DNA of 64,000 nucleotides from Halodesulfovibrio spirochaetisodalis (GTDB taxonomy: Bacteria; Desulfobacterota; Desulfovibrionia; Desulfovibrionales; Desulfovibrionaceae), in assembly GCF_001672295.1 (NCBI RefSeq), contig NZ_JXMS01000016.1:1-64000 (forward strand), written 5' to 3'. The notes below the pieces were generated by a model that worked only from the letters and a program-made list of their open reading frames with translations, was not told the origin of the DNA and searched no databases. How positions within the stretch are numbered: the first letter of the stretch is position 1; every line of letters begins with the position of its first letter. Below are positions 8,936-17,603 of this stretch, piece after piece. The translations under genes and the position numbers were made by a program.

Positions 8936-9595
8936 TTACTGGGATGCGTGTTCGGATTCTATTCGTCCATTACGGATAAGAACTGTGCGGTCTGATACAG
9001 AGGTAAGCCATTCACGGTCGTGAGATACAATGACAAGGCTGGTGTGATATTCAGTTTTTGCATGGATGGCTGCATTGCGAATGCGTTCAGTAGACTCTTC
9101 ATCAAGTGAAGAAGTTGGTTCATCCATAAGAAGAACACTTGGCCTTACTGCGAGGCGGGCGGCAAGAGCAACGCGCTGGGCTTCTCCGCCAGATAATTCA
9201 AACCATTGGCGGGAAAGAAAGGAGCCTGGTGCAAGACCTACTTCTTCGAGCACAGATTCAGCAATGCCGCTTATATTTTCAGTTCCACGTATACGCAGGC
9301 CATATTCAATATTTTCCTGCACTGTTCGTTTAAGCAGGTATGGTTGCTGGGTAAGTAGTGTCACTTCTCTGCGTAACGTTGTGTCTGCAATGTCAGTGTT
9401 GCTACCTTGAAAACGTAACTGACCGGATTGCGGGGCTTCAAGGAACGCAAGCATACGCATCAGGGTGGATTTCCCGCTTCCGTTGGGTCCGAAGATTCCA
9501 GTAATAGTTCCGGCTTCGAGAGAGAGTGAGTCAATGGTAAGGACTGTTCTGCCGCCATATACCTGTGTGATGTCTGTTAGTTCATACAGTGCCAT
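8936..9595 (-). CDS. tupC: Tungstate ABC transporter ATP-binding protein TupC
   Basis: ATPase of the tungstate importer, cytoplasmic side. Walker A is GPNGSGKST (residues 36-44), the ABC signature is LSGGEAQRVALA, and Walker B is VLLMDEPTSSLD, all intact. At 219 aa it is a compact single-domain ATPase. It follows tupB after 2 nt and is the last gene of tupABC. AGGA lies 9 nt before the ATG inside the tupB end. Assignment to tungstate rather than molybdate or phosphate rests on TupA and on the gene order. Confidence 0.85.
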   Translation of the reverse strand: MALYELTDITQVYGGRTVLTIDSLSLEAGTITGIFGPNGSGKSTLMRMLAFLEAPQSGQLRFQGSNTDIADTTLRREVTLLTQQPYLLKRTVQENIEYGLRIRGTENISGIAESVLEEVGLAPGSFLSRQWFELSGGEAQRVALAARLAVRPSVLLMDEPTSSLDEESTERIRNAAIHAKTEYHTSLVIVSHDREWLTSVSDRTVLIRNGRIESEHASQ

Positions 9596-9597
9596 TG

Positions 9598-10293
9598 TTA
9601 CTGTCCTGCGCGTCGTTTAAGTTTTGCCACACTGAAGTTAACGCCAAAGGCAATGATGAGAAGAACAACACCAAGGGCTATGCCCATGGCGAACTCACCC
9701 TTACCGGTCTCAAGAGCGATCGCAGTTGTAATGGTGCGTGTATGCCATTTAATATTGCCACCCACCATCATGGAAATGCCTATTTCCGATACGATACGTC
9801 CATACGCTGCAACACCTGCGAGCATGAGGTGATAGCGTACTTCCCATAATGTTGCGCGCAGCAACTGGAATTTATCAGCTCCCAGTGTGAGCAGGGTTTC
9901 TTTCATACCGGAGTCAGCGTTTTCAACGGCATTGGCAACCATTGCTACAACAATTGGCATGCCAAGCATGACCTGACCTATGGCGATACCGGGCAGGGTG
10001 AAGAGCAGCCCGAATTCTCCCAGCGGCCCCTGACGTGAGACAAGGGAATAGACCAGCAGTCCGATGACGACAGTAGGAAAGGAAAGAAGTGTGTCGGTAA
10101 TCATGCGCAGGGTGTCACGCCCTTTAAATCGACAATACCCGAGAATAAAACCGAGAGGGGCTCCTATCAGGATAGTGAAGAAGATAGAAAGAGTCGAAAC
10201 GCATAAGGTTATGTATACGGCAGACCATGTTTCAGGGTTACCGTCAAAAAGAAGTTGAAAGGCCTTGATAAGTCCTTCGTATATGAAGCCCAT
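9598..10293 (-). CDS. tupB: Tungstate ABC transporter permease TupB
   Basis: Inner-membrane permease of the tungstate importer, 231 aa with about five hydrophobic segments. The ATPase-docking loop is MKETLLTLGADKFQLLRATLWE, followed by GRIVSEIGISMMVGGNIKWHTRTI, which is typical of TupB/YtmB-like permeases. GGGAG lies before the ATG. A hairpin with a T-run separates it from tupA, so it is probably expressed below the binding protein. Confidence 0.85.
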   Translation of the reverse strand: MGFIYEGLIKAFQLLFDGNPETWSAVYITLCVSTLSIFFTILIGAPLGFILGYCRFKGRDTLRMITDTLLSFPTVVIGLLVYSLVSRQGPLGEFGLLFTLPGIAIGQVMLGMPIVVAMVANAVENADSGMKETLLTLGADKFQLLRATLWEVRYHLMLAGVAAYGRIVSEIGISMMVGGNIKWHTRTITTAIALETGKGEFAMGIALGVVLLIIAFGVNFSVAKLKRRAGQ

Positions 10294-10307
10294 TAAATCT
10301 CCCTGAC

Positions 10308-10335
10308 AAAAAAAGGGGTGGCAAGTGCCACCCCT
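10308..10335 (-). terminator. Intercistronic terminator between tupA and tupB
   Basis: A perfect 10-bp stem (AGGGGTGGCA / TGCCACCCCT, 2-nt loop) with seven T on the minus strand after it. It lies just behind the tupA stop codon (10362) and before tupB, and should reduce readthrough into tupBC. Confidence 0.8.
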
Positions 10336-10361
10336 GTAAAGTCTGAATAAGCAACAGCGTA

Positions 10362-11183
10362 TTATTTACCAGCGTTTGGTGTGAAGAGCTGTTTACCGAG
10401 CAGACGGAAGTCGCCGATTGCTTTTTGTGCTTTAGGAGAAGCCATCCAAGCGATGAATTCGTTTGCGAGTTTAACCTGTGCCTTAGGGCAGACACCCGGA
10501 TTAATAGCAATTGCACTGTACTGGTTGAAGAGTACTTTATCGCCTTCTACAACGATTTTCAACGGAGTCTTGCCTTTGTTTACATCCATGTATTTGATCC
10601 ATGTACCACGGTCAGTCATGGTGTAAGCGCCTTTCTGAGCAGCAGCGTTCAGAGTTTTGAGCATACCCTGACCAAGCTGCATGTACCAGTCTGCTTTATC
10701 AGGAACAGCCATTCCTGCAGCTTTCCACAGAGAAATTTCTTTTTTGTTTGTACCGGAGTTGTCACCACGGGATGCAAACGGAGCTTTAGCAGCAGCAATT
10801 GTTTTGAGTGCTTTTTCTACAGGCATGCCTTTCACATGTGCAGGGTCAGCAGCAGGGCCAACAATAACAAAATCGTTGTACATCAGCTGGGTACGGTCAA
10901 CGCCGTGACCGTTTTTAACAAATTTTTTCTCAGCGCCTGGAGCGTGAACGAGCAGTACGTCAACGTCGCAGTTGCGACCCATGGCAAGAGCTTTACCGGT
11001 GCCGATAGCAGTCCAGCGAATTTCAATTCCGGTGTCTTTGGTAAACTCAGGCATGAGGTCATCAAGCAGACCGGTGTTGTCGGTACTGGTGGTGGTTGCC
11101 ATCATCAGTACTTTATCTTTTGCTTGCGCCATTGCAGGTACGAGCAGGGCAAATGCGAGAAGTAAGGCAGCAAATTTTTTCAT
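10362..11183 (-). CDS. tupA: Tungstate-binding periplasmic protein TupA
   Basis: Binding protein of the TupABC tungstate transporter. The signature TTTSTDNTGLLDDLMPEF near the mature N-terminus is the oxyanion loop of TupA proteins, followed by EIRWTAIGTGKAL and later SRGDNSGTNKKE. Of the in-frame start codons I chose the ATG at 11183 (273 aa), because GGAGC lies 6-7 nt upstream and it begins the signal peptide MKKFAALLLAFALLVPAMAQA. An in-frame ATG at 11201 is less likely. Tungsten is needed by formate dehydrogenases and aldehyde oxidoreductases of sulfate reducers. A near-identical inverted repeat pair upstream is the likely regulatory site. Confidence 0.9.
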   Translation of the reverse strand: MKKFAALLLAFALLVPAMAQAKDKVLMMATTTSTDNTGLLDDLMPEFTKDTGIEIRWTAIGTGKALAMGRNCDVDVLLVHAPGAEKKFVKNGHGVDRTQLMYNDFVIVGPAADPAHVKGMPVEKALKTIAAAKAPFASRGDNSGTNKKEISLWKAAGMAVPDKADWYMQLGQGMLKTLNAAAQKGAYTMTDRGTWIKYMDVNKGKTPLKIVVEGDKVLFNQYSAIAINPGVCPKAQVKLANEFIAWMASPKAQKAIGDFRLLGKQLFTPNAGK

Positions 11184-11199
11184 TAAAAGCTCCATCGTC

Positions 11200-11221
11200 A
11201 TTTTTAGTTATTTATAGTCAT
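11200..11221 (-). promoter_or_regulatory. Putative tup operator, tupA-proximal copy
   Basis: A 22-bp element just upstream of the tupA ribosome site. Its inverted copy, with one mismatch, is at 11358-11379. The core reads TTTTTAGTTA then TTATAGTCAT. Position next to the start of tupA suggests repression of tupABC, possibly by a TunR/ModE-type tungstate sensor; the regulator is inferred, not seen in the window. Confidence 0.55.
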
Positions 11222-11357
11222 GATTAGGAATAGAAGAAGGTGTAATCATATTTTCGGAGTAAGGGAAACTAAAAATACCTGCGTATAAAATGACACTTGA
11301 TATTTGTATTGGTTTTACTATTTGAAATTGCAGGATAAAATATAAAAAAGTAAAAAA

Positions 11358-11379
11358 ATGACTATAACTAACTAAAAAT
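11358..11379 (+). promoter_or_regulatory. Putative tup operator, distal inverted copy
   Basis: The reverse complement of this 22-mer equals 11200-11221 except for one base (G for T at position 12). A half copy (ACTAAAAAT) also occurs at 11268-11276. The two full sites are 136 bp apart and bracket the region where the tupA promoter must lie, an arrangement compatible with DNA looping. Confidence 0.55.
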
Positions 11380-11385
11380 AACAAC

Positions 11386-11415
11386 AAAAAAGGACAGCGA
11401 AAAGTTCGCTGTCCT
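11386..11415 (-). terminator. Intrinsic terminator of the exported-protein gene
   Basis: An 11-bp stem (AGGACAGCGAA / TTCGCTGTCCT) followed on the minus strand by a six-T run. It lies 30 nt past the stop codon of the gene at 11446 and isolates tupABC from it. Confidence 0.85.
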
Positions 11416-11445
11416 GAGTTCTGTTTTATTTAACAGAGTTGCTTT

Positions 11446-11931
11446 TTATTCAAACAGGTAACCATACTGCAATGCGATCTGGTCTGTTTTGTCTGCAATA
11501 GATGTTGCAAGCATGCTGACGTTTTCTTCGGTAACGATGCCGGCGTCCTGAGCAAGATAGTATTTCAGATTATTGGAATCTTCTGAGAATACCCACACGA
11601 TACTGTAAACGGAGCCGATTTTCGGGCGGGATGCAAACTCGGACATGGTTGTAATCATGACTGTGATTTTCGGAACATCGTCACCTGTCATTTTAAACAG
11701 ACTGGATGTGTTGCAGGTTGATTTAAGCTCGAAGGCAAGCATGGAGCCCAGATTATCTGCGCCTTTTTGTTCAATGAAAATCGGCGTATTGCGTGAGGCA
11801 ATAACAGTCGGAGTATCTTTCTTTGGCTCTGCAGCCTGAGCGTTTTTCGGAGCTTTCGGGGCATTTTCCGCAAAAGCAGGCAGGGCAGCAAAGGTAATGC
11901 AAATGAGTACGAGGCAGAATAATCGTTTCAT
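11446..11931 (-). CDS. Exported protein of unknown function
   Basis: No family is recognised. The ATG at 11931 has GGAG 7 nt upstream and opens a clear signal peptide (MKRLFCLVLICITFAALPAFA), giving 161 aa; the frame extends further upstream without a ribosome site. After a charged Ala/Lys/Pro linker the mature domain (about 110 aa) starts at TVIASRNTPIFIEQKGADNLG and alternates strands and helices. It has one cysteine (STCNTSS). It is monocistronic with its own terminator and is probably periplasmic. Confidence 0.7.
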   Translation of the reverse strand: MKRLFCLVLICITFAALPAFAENAPKAPKNAQAAEPKKDTPTVIASRNTPIFIEQKGADNLGSMLAFELKSTCNTSSLFKMTGDDVPKITVMITTMSEFASRPKIGSVYSIVWVFSEDSNNLKYYLAQDAGIVTEENVSMLATSIADKTDQIALQYGYLFE

Positions 11932-12011
11932 GATGATCTCCTTATTGTGGTCTCGTATGAATTGTGTGTTGATAACTATCACGTATTGTTGTGTATGTCA
12001 GTCTTGAAAGT

Positions 12012-13151
12012 TTACTCTGCGTCCGGTGTTCGAATGAACTGCACCAGTATCAGGGACATGACAGATATTCCCGCAGCGCCGAGGAATGGAATTTTGTAGT
12101 CCACCATCCAGAGCATACCGCCAAGGGCAGGCACAACAACTGCTGCAATGTGGTTGATTGTAAAGCTCACAGCCATTGATGGCGCAATATCGGTAGGGTC
12201 AGCAATTTTCTGGAAATACGATTTAATCGCCAGAGAGAAGTTGAAGAAGATGTGATCAAGCACATACAGGAATGCCACCAGTATCTTGGACTCTACGTAT
12301 GCGTATGAAACAAACACGAAAACCATGGCAGCGTATTCAAGAGTAAGAACTTTTCGTTCACCATAGGTGTTTACTGCTCTGCCGATAGCAGGGGAAAGCC
12401 ACCAGTTGATGACATTGTTGGCAATAAACAGCAGGGTGACTTCCTGAATGGTGAACTGGAATTTATCCACCATGAGAAACACAGCAAAGGCCACAAAAAT
12501 TTGTCTGCGGGCACCTGCGAGGAAGTTGAGCATGTAGAACAACCAGTAACGCCAGCGCAGTACCATTTTCTTATGCTGAGGCGGGATATTCTTGGATGTC
12601 GGGTTTTGTGTCAGGCACCATCCTGCAGCGAGAATGACAAGAATACCAAACAGCCAGAAGAGCTGCTGGAAATCGAGCTTCATGCTGAGAAGAAAAATAG
12701 CTCCACCAACCACAAGGTTTGTTGCCGAGCCCATTGCGCGCAGCTTACCCATAATGACTGGTGCTTCTTTGAGCGAGAAGTATTGCAGCGTGAGGGACTG
12801 GTTGACCGTTTCGTAGTAGTGGAAACCAAAACTCATGATGAGCGTGGTAATGATCATGCCGTGATACGTGGGCATGGAACCGGTAAGTCCTACACCAAGC
12901 CCCAGTATGGCTATGGAAAGAGCTGCAAGGCGATGTTCTGCAATGAAAAGAAGAAGGTAGATGACAAGCAGGGCAAGGAAACCGGGAATTTCCCTGACGG
13001 ATTGAATAATACCGATCTGTTGGCCTGTTAGTCCTACAATATCAACTGCAAAGTTGTTGTACAGGGTTCGCCATGCTTGAAAGCCTGCTGCAACGGCAAC
13101 AGTCATGACAAGCAGAAAAATATACATTCGGCGGCGATCAGCGTCGGACAT
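12012..13151 (-). CDS. Major facilitator superfamily transporter
   Basis: A 379-aa inner-membrane carrier with 11-12 hydrophobic segments and the MFS two-half layout. The N-terminal half contains VDIVGLTGQQIGIIQSVREI, and the cytoplasmic linker near 190 is rich in Lys and Pro (NPTSKNIPPQHKK). Substrate is unknown. GGAGA lies upstream of the ATG. It is separated by 154 bp from the AMMECR1 gene and is likely its own unit or the tail of that operon. Confidence 0.8.
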   Translation of the reverse strand: MSDADRRRMYIFLLVMTVAVAAGFQAWRTLYNNFAVDIVGLTGQQIGIIQSVREIPGFLALLVIYLLLFIAEHRLAALSIAILGLGVGLTGSMPTYHGMIITTLIMSFGFHYYETVNQSLTLQYFSLKEAPVIMGKLRAMGSATNLVVGGAIFLLSMKLDFQQLFWLFGILVILAAGWCLTQNPTSKNIPPQHKKMVLRWRYWLFYMLNFLAGARRQIFVAFAVFLMVDKFQFTIQEVTLLFIANNVINWWLSPAIGRAVNTYGERKVLTLEYAAMVFVFVSYAYVESKILVAFLYVLDHIFFNFSLAIKSYFQKIADPTDIAPSMAVSFTINHIAAVVVPALGGMLWMVDYKIPFLGAAGISVMSLILVQFIRTPDAE

Positions 13152-13305
13152 GGTAGGCTCTCCGAAAAATCGTGTGAAAGTGTACTAAAAAAACGCATGA
13201 AGAATGCGAGGCACGATAATGCAGGATATTGGTTGTCCGAGCAAGTAAGATTGTATGGTCTTTGTGTAAAAAAGTATGAATTAAAGATGGTTGGAGAGTG
13301 TAGGG

Positions 13306-13884
13306 TTAGAATACGTAGGCTTCGAACCAGTAAATTTTTGTATCCTCATGTTTCCACATATGCGGCTGAAGTCCGGCTTTGAGGCATGTCTGCTCAAGGA
13401 AGGTAATCTTGTCCCATTGCCACTCTTTGGCTACTTGCGGGAGCAGCAGGCCGGAATATTGTACGTACTGCATAATAAGACCGTGTGTTCCCACCTCAAT
13501 GCTGTCAGTATCCGGACAAAGGGTGAGTGGCCCCATGATAGATATTTCTACGGAAATTTCCGCAAACTCTTCTTCACTTACTGGTGGAAAGCGCGGGTCT
13601 TCAAAGGCCGCAGCACGGGCCATGCGTGCAACAGTACGGTAGAGCGCATCATTTCCGACCACATTTCCAATACAGCCACGCAGTGAGCCATTTTGTGTGA
13701 GCGTGACAAACGCACCGAGATGTTCTTCAAGAAGCGGGTTTTCCGGCTTCAGGATATTATCTTCATTGAGGGAATGCTCGCCCTCAAAGTAGCTGGTGAT
13801 GCTGTTGTGGACTATTTGCCTGAGGTATTGCTTGTCGGCTTCGGATAAACAAAAACTGCGAACATCTGCGTTGTTGTCGATCAT
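13306..13884 (-). CDS. AMMECR1 domain protein
   Basis: A 192-aa protein made of a single AMMECR1 domain. The family hexapeptide LRGCIG is present (residues 78-83), followed by AFEDPRFPPV and EISIMGPL, which are also characteristic. The biochemical role is not established; related domains occur beside radical SAM and MEMO proteins. AGGAGG lies 6 nt before the ATG. It follows the LysR gene after 9 nt and purN before that, so it is the last gene of a three-gene unit. Confidence 0.85.
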   Translation of the reverse strand: MIDNNADVRSFCLSEADKQYLRQIVHNSITSYFEGEHSLNEDNILKPENPLLEEHLGAFVTLTQNGSLRGCIGNVVGNDALYRTVARMARAAAFEDPRFPPVSEEEFAEISVEISIMGPLTLCPDTDSIEVGTHGLIMQYVQYSGLLLPQVAKEWQWDKITFLEQTCLKAGLQPHMWKHEDTKIYWFEAYVF

Positions 13885-13893
13885 GTATTCCTC

Positions 13894-14865
13894 CTAGAGC
13901 ACGCACAGGATATCTACAGGTGCTTCCTGTGCCATATGGCTGTAAAGGCTGGACTGAATTTGTTGCAGCATCACATTGCGGAACCAGATGTGTGAAGCAT
14001 CGTGATGCTGGCGCTCGTGCCAGGCAATCGTATAGTCGAATGACTCAATATAGAACGGCAGGGCGCACCATGCCAGATCAAATTCAGGGGCAAGGTTACT
14101 TGCGATGTGGCTCGGCATTGTTGCAATCATATCTGAGCGGCTGATAACTTTGCATACTGTTGTATAGAGCGGAGCGGAAAATTGGACAGTCCGGCGCTTA
14201 CCTATCTTGGCCAGTTCCGCATCGATAACCTGCACCTTGTCTCCGCCACCTGTAATAGCTGCATGGCTAAGGGAGCAGTATTCATCCAGCGAAAGTCCGC
14301 CACCGCGTGCCATTAACGGGTGATCTTTGCGCATGCAGCATGCAAACTGGTCACGTCCTATGACAAGATGATGCAGACCCTGATGCTGTGAATCCAACAT
14401 GGAGGTCACAAGGTCATATTCACCTGAGGAAAGGGCATTAATTGTAGTACTGTCTGATATCTCCAGTTGGATGGAGATGTTAGGGGCTATCTTACGGTAG
14501 CTTTCCAGCACCTGCGGGAAAATATATTCAGCAACGTAGTCGGAAGTGGCAAAGGTGAATGTGCGTGTGCATTCGGCGGGCTCAAAGCTGCTTCTGTCGA
14601 GCAGTTCTGTTACTTCCCCTAAAATTCGTTCCAGATTCTGGCTCAGTTCAACCGCGCGTTCGGTGAGCGCAAAGTTGTTTCCACTGCGGACAAGGAGTGG
14701 ATCATCAAAAAGTTCGCGCAAGTGCCTGAGGTTTTTGCTCATGCCGCTTTGCGTAATATTCAGGCGGCTTGCCGCACGGGTGACATTACCTTCATCCAGT
14801 AATGCTTTAAGCGCTACAAGTAAGTTAAGGTTTACCGAAGCCAGATTCACTCGCCCTATTTTCAT
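13894..14865 (-). CDS. LysR family transcriptional regulator
   Basis: DNA-binding regulator of 323 aa. The N-terminal winged helix-turn-helix is clear (NVTRAASRLNITQSGMSKNL, residues about 29-48, then FDDPLLVR). The effector-binding domain runs from about 100 to 300 (TFTFATSDYVAEYIFPQVLE). Family members normally control a divergent neighbour, but here the gene is embedded between purN (3 nt upstream) and AMMECR1 (9 nt downstream), so its target may be elsewhere. Effector unknown. Confidence 0.85.
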   Translation of the reverse strand: MKIGRVNLASVNLNLLVALKALLDEGNVTRAASRLNITQSGMSKNLRHLRELFDDPLLVRSGNNFALTERAVELSQNLERILGEVTELLDRSSFEPAECTRTFTFATSDYVAEYIFPQVLESYRKIAPNISIQLEISDSTTINALSSGEYDLVTSMLDSQHQGLHHLVIGRDQFACCMRKDHPLMARGGGLSLDEYCSLSHAAITGGGDKVQVIDAELAKIGKRRTVQFSAPLYTTVCKVISRSDMIATMPSHIASNLAPEFDLAWCALPFYIESFDYTIAWHERQHHDASHIWFRNVMLQQIQSSLYSHMAQEAPVDILCVL

Positions 14866-14868
14866 TAC

Positions 14869-15543
14869 CTAAAATCCATCTTCCAATTGAGGTGAAACAA
14901 GAAAGCTGCCGTCTGGAACTACCTTAGGCAGGCCGGTATCCTGTACCGTAACCTTACGGCCGGTCAGCGTAACCCGTTTAGTTGCAATCCACTGCAGCAC
15001 CTGTGGGTAAATCCGGTGTTCAAACGCAAGAACCCGTTTTTGAACGACGTCGGCAGACTCTGCTGTACTGCATGGTACCACTGCCTGCGCAATGATAGCA
15101 CCATTATCCATACATTCGTCAACAAAATGCACTGTGCATCCAGCCAGTTTTACACCATAGTCCACTGCATCTGCAATACCATGGGCACCTTTGAATGAAG
15201 GAAGCAAGGCAGGGTGGATGTTTATAATTCGTCCTGCAAATGTTTGAATAAACATAGGGGTAAGTAATCGCATGAATCCGGCCAGCACAATCAATTCTGC
15301 TCCCGCGGCATTCAGCGCTGCGATCATGGCAGTATCAAAGGCTTCTCGTGTTTCAAATTCTGTGTGGAGAATGGTGGCTGTCGGAATACCTGCCTTGCGA
15401 GCCCGTTCAAGTGCATACGCATCAGTACGGTTGCAAAGTACAAGACAGATTTCTGCTTCCAGCGCCCCCCGCTCAACGGCATCAATGATGGATTGAAGAT
15501 TGGAGCCGGAACCGGATGCGAGTACCGCAATTTGTAACGCCAT
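14869..15543 (-). CDS. purN: Phosphoribosylglycinamide formyltransferase PurN
   Basis: Folate-dependent GAR transformylase of purine synthesis. Visible are the N-terminal phosphate loop VLASGSGSNLQ, the active-site HPALLPSFKGAHG (catalytic His and the following loop) and GCTVHFVDECMDNGAII with the catalytic Asp region. At 224 aa it is about the usual length, with a short C-terminal tail. GGAGA lies before the ATG. It is followed immediately by the LysR gene, an unusual partner. Confidence 0.93.
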   Translation of the reverse strand: MALQIAVLASGSGSNLQSIIDAVERGALEAEICLVLCNRTDAYALERARKAGIPTATILHTEFETREAFDTAMIAALNAAGAELIVLAGFMRLLTPMFIQTFAGRIINIHPALLPSFKGAHGIADAVDYGVKLAGCTVHFVDECMDNGAIIAQAVVPCSTAESADVVQKRVLAFEHRIYPQVLQWIATKRVTLTGRKVTVQDTGLPKVVPDGSFLVSPQLEDGF

Positions 15544-15628
15544 GTGTTCTCCGAAAAACAGTCATATGCAGTGCTTGGTGCATATATCCTGTGGAAGGGT
15601 AAAAAAAGGTTATGCTTTATGGTCAGTG

Positions 15629-17602
15629 TTACTCACTGGTTGCCCAGAACGGGTCTTCTTCCAGTGTGCTTGTATCCCCCATATCGCTGCCGGTAGCTTC
15701 TGCCCGCAGTAATCTGCGCATGATTTTTCCACTACGGTTGCGTGGCAGAGAATCACGGATTTCTACATTGCCGATGACAGCGATGGAGCCGAGTTCAGAG
15801 CGGACATGCTCAATGAGTTGCTGCTCTGTCTCGCTCTCTTCATCCATGAAGTAGATGGTATCAGTCTGCTCTTTGAGTACCACAAACGCTTTGGCTACTT
15901 CACCGCGGATATCATCCGGCATGCCGATAACAGCGCATTCTGCCACAAGCGGATGTGTAGCAAGGGCTGCTTCGAATTCTGCGGTGCCTATGCGGTGGCC
16001 TGCGATCATGATGACATCATCTGCACGACCTTGCAGCCAGATATAGCCATCTTCGTCCCTGCGGGCAATATCGCCTGAGCAATAGCGGCCGGGGAACCGT
16101 GACCAATACATATCTTTGTATGTTTCGTCATCATTAAAAACTGTGGTGATCATGGCAGGCCACGGCTTGTTGATGACAAGGTATCCACCTTTACCGTTTG
16201 GTACAGGATTACCGCTTTCGTCTACGATATCAACATCAATTGCTGGTAACGGACGTGCAACTGAACCCGGTTTTAAAACGGATATCGGGTACGGGGAAAT
16301 CATGATCATGCCGGTTTCAGTCTGCCACCATGTGTCGAGAAGAGGGCACTGGCCTTTTCCGATATGTTTATGGAACCATACCCATGCTTCCGGCGAAATA
16401 GGTTCACCCACAGTTCCAAGTAAGCGCAGTGTACTCAGGTCATGACGCTGAGTATATTTTTCTCCGAAGCGCATCAGCATGCGGATGAGAGTCGGCACGG
16501 TGTAGAGCACTGAGATTCCCCAGCGTTCCACAACTGACCATAGTCTACCAGCCTCTGGGTAGAGGGGGTGTCCCTCATAAATGAAGGTTGTGGTACCAGC
16601 CATAAGCGGGCCGTACACTACATATGAGTGACCTGTAATCCAGCCCACATCAGCGGTACACCAGAAAATATCTGTAGCATTGTTGTCGAACACTTGAGTG
16701 AAGGTGTGGTGTACCCCCACCATGTATCCCCCGTGCGAGTGTACAACTCCCTTGGGTTTATCTGTGGTGCCGGACGTATAGAGCATGAAGAGCGGGTCAG
16801 TGGCTTCCATGCTTTCTGTTAAAGCCTCGTATGATTTACCGCGCATAATATCGTGCCACCACACGTCTTTTTCTGTGTCCATGGAGACAGTAACGTGGGT
16901 TCGGTGCACAACAACGGTGTGGTCAACGGTATGGTTGATTTGCTCCAGTGCCTCGTCAACAAGAGGTTTGAGAGCAAGCACGCGTCCGTTCCGGTAGAAT
17001 GCATCAACAGTAATAATCAGTTTAGGCTTGGCGTCTTCAATGCGTTCAGCAAGGGCGTTAGCGGAGAATCCGGCAAACACCACACTGTGAATGGCACCGA
17101 TTTTGGCTGCGGCCAGCATGGAGATAACAGTTTCAGGTAAGGATGGAAGGTAGATGACAATTCGGTCGCCTTTGGAAACTCCCAACTCACGTAACGCGTT
17201 GGCGCATTTATTAACTTCTCTGTACAGCTCAAAATAAGTGAGTCTTCGAGTGTCTCCCGGCTCGCCTTCCCAGATCAGCGCAAGCTTGTTGCGGTTCGGG
17301 GACGAGATGTGCCTGTCCAGCGCGTTGTGGACAATATTGCAGCGGGCACCATAGAACCATTTATAGAATGGCGCGTCATTTTCGTTGAGTACTGTTTCCC
17401 AGCGTCTGTACCACTGAAGTCGTTCTGCGGCGTCTTCCCAGTAGGTTAACCGGTTGGCTCGTGCTTTTTCATAGGCATGCTTAAGGTCGGACGGGTTTAC
17501 AGCAGAGTCTGCAATAACCCGTGGTAAAGGGCGGAATACGCGTTGTTCCGTTAACAGTGATTCAACGGCACCGTGTGATGCAGGGTGTGCTTTATCTGTC
17601 AT
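15629..17602 (-). CDS. acs: Acetyl-CoA synthetase
   Basis: AMP-forming acetate:CoA ligase of 657 aa, the family's full length. Signatures are YTSGTTDKPKGVVHSHGGY (P-loop near 285), WWQTETGMIMISPYP, and the C-terminal PRNRSGKIMRRLLR containing the lysine that is acetylated in related enzymes. It starts one base after the stop codon of the LytTR regulator (TAATATG), so the two are translationally joined. It would activate acetate for assimilation or run near equilibrium with acetate produced by incomplete oxidation. Confidence 0.95.
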   Translation of the reverse strand: MTDKAHPASHGAVESLLTEQRVFRPLPRVIADSAVNPSDLKHAYEKARANRLTYWEDAAERLQWYRRWETVLNENDAPFYKWFYGARCNIVHNALDRHISSPNRNKLALIWEGEPGDTRRLTYFELYREVNKCANALRELGVSKGDRIVIYLPSLPETVISMLAAAKIGAIHSVVFAGFSANALAERIEDAKPKLIITVDAFYRNGRVLALKPLVDEALEQINHTVDHTVVVHRTHVTVSMDTEKDVWWHDIMRGKSYEALTESMEATDPLFMLYTSGTTDKPKGVVHSHGGYMVGVHHTFTQVFDNNATDIFWCTADVGWITGHSYVVYGPLMAGTTTFIYEGHPLYPEAGRLWSVVERWGISVLYTVPTLIRMLMRFGEKYTQRHDLSTLRLLGTVGEPISPEAWVWFHKHIGKGQCPLLDTWWQTETGMIMISPYPISVLKPGSVARPLPAIDVDIVDESGNPVPNGKGGYLVINKPWPAMITTVFNDDETYKDMYWSRFPGRYCSGDIARRDEDGYIWLQGRADDVIMIAGHRIGTAEFEAALATHPLVAECAVIGMPDDIRGEVAKAFVVLKEQTDTIYFMDEESETEQQLIEHVRSELGSIAVIGNVEIRDSLPRNRSGKIMRRLLRAEATGSDMGDTSTLEEDPFWATSE

Positions 17603-17603
17603 A

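Noticed and set aside
10425-11165. 246-codon plus-strand frame opposite tupA
   Set aside because: It is antisense to a clear binding protein with signal peptide and operon context; the translation is Cys/Phe/Ser-rich noise.
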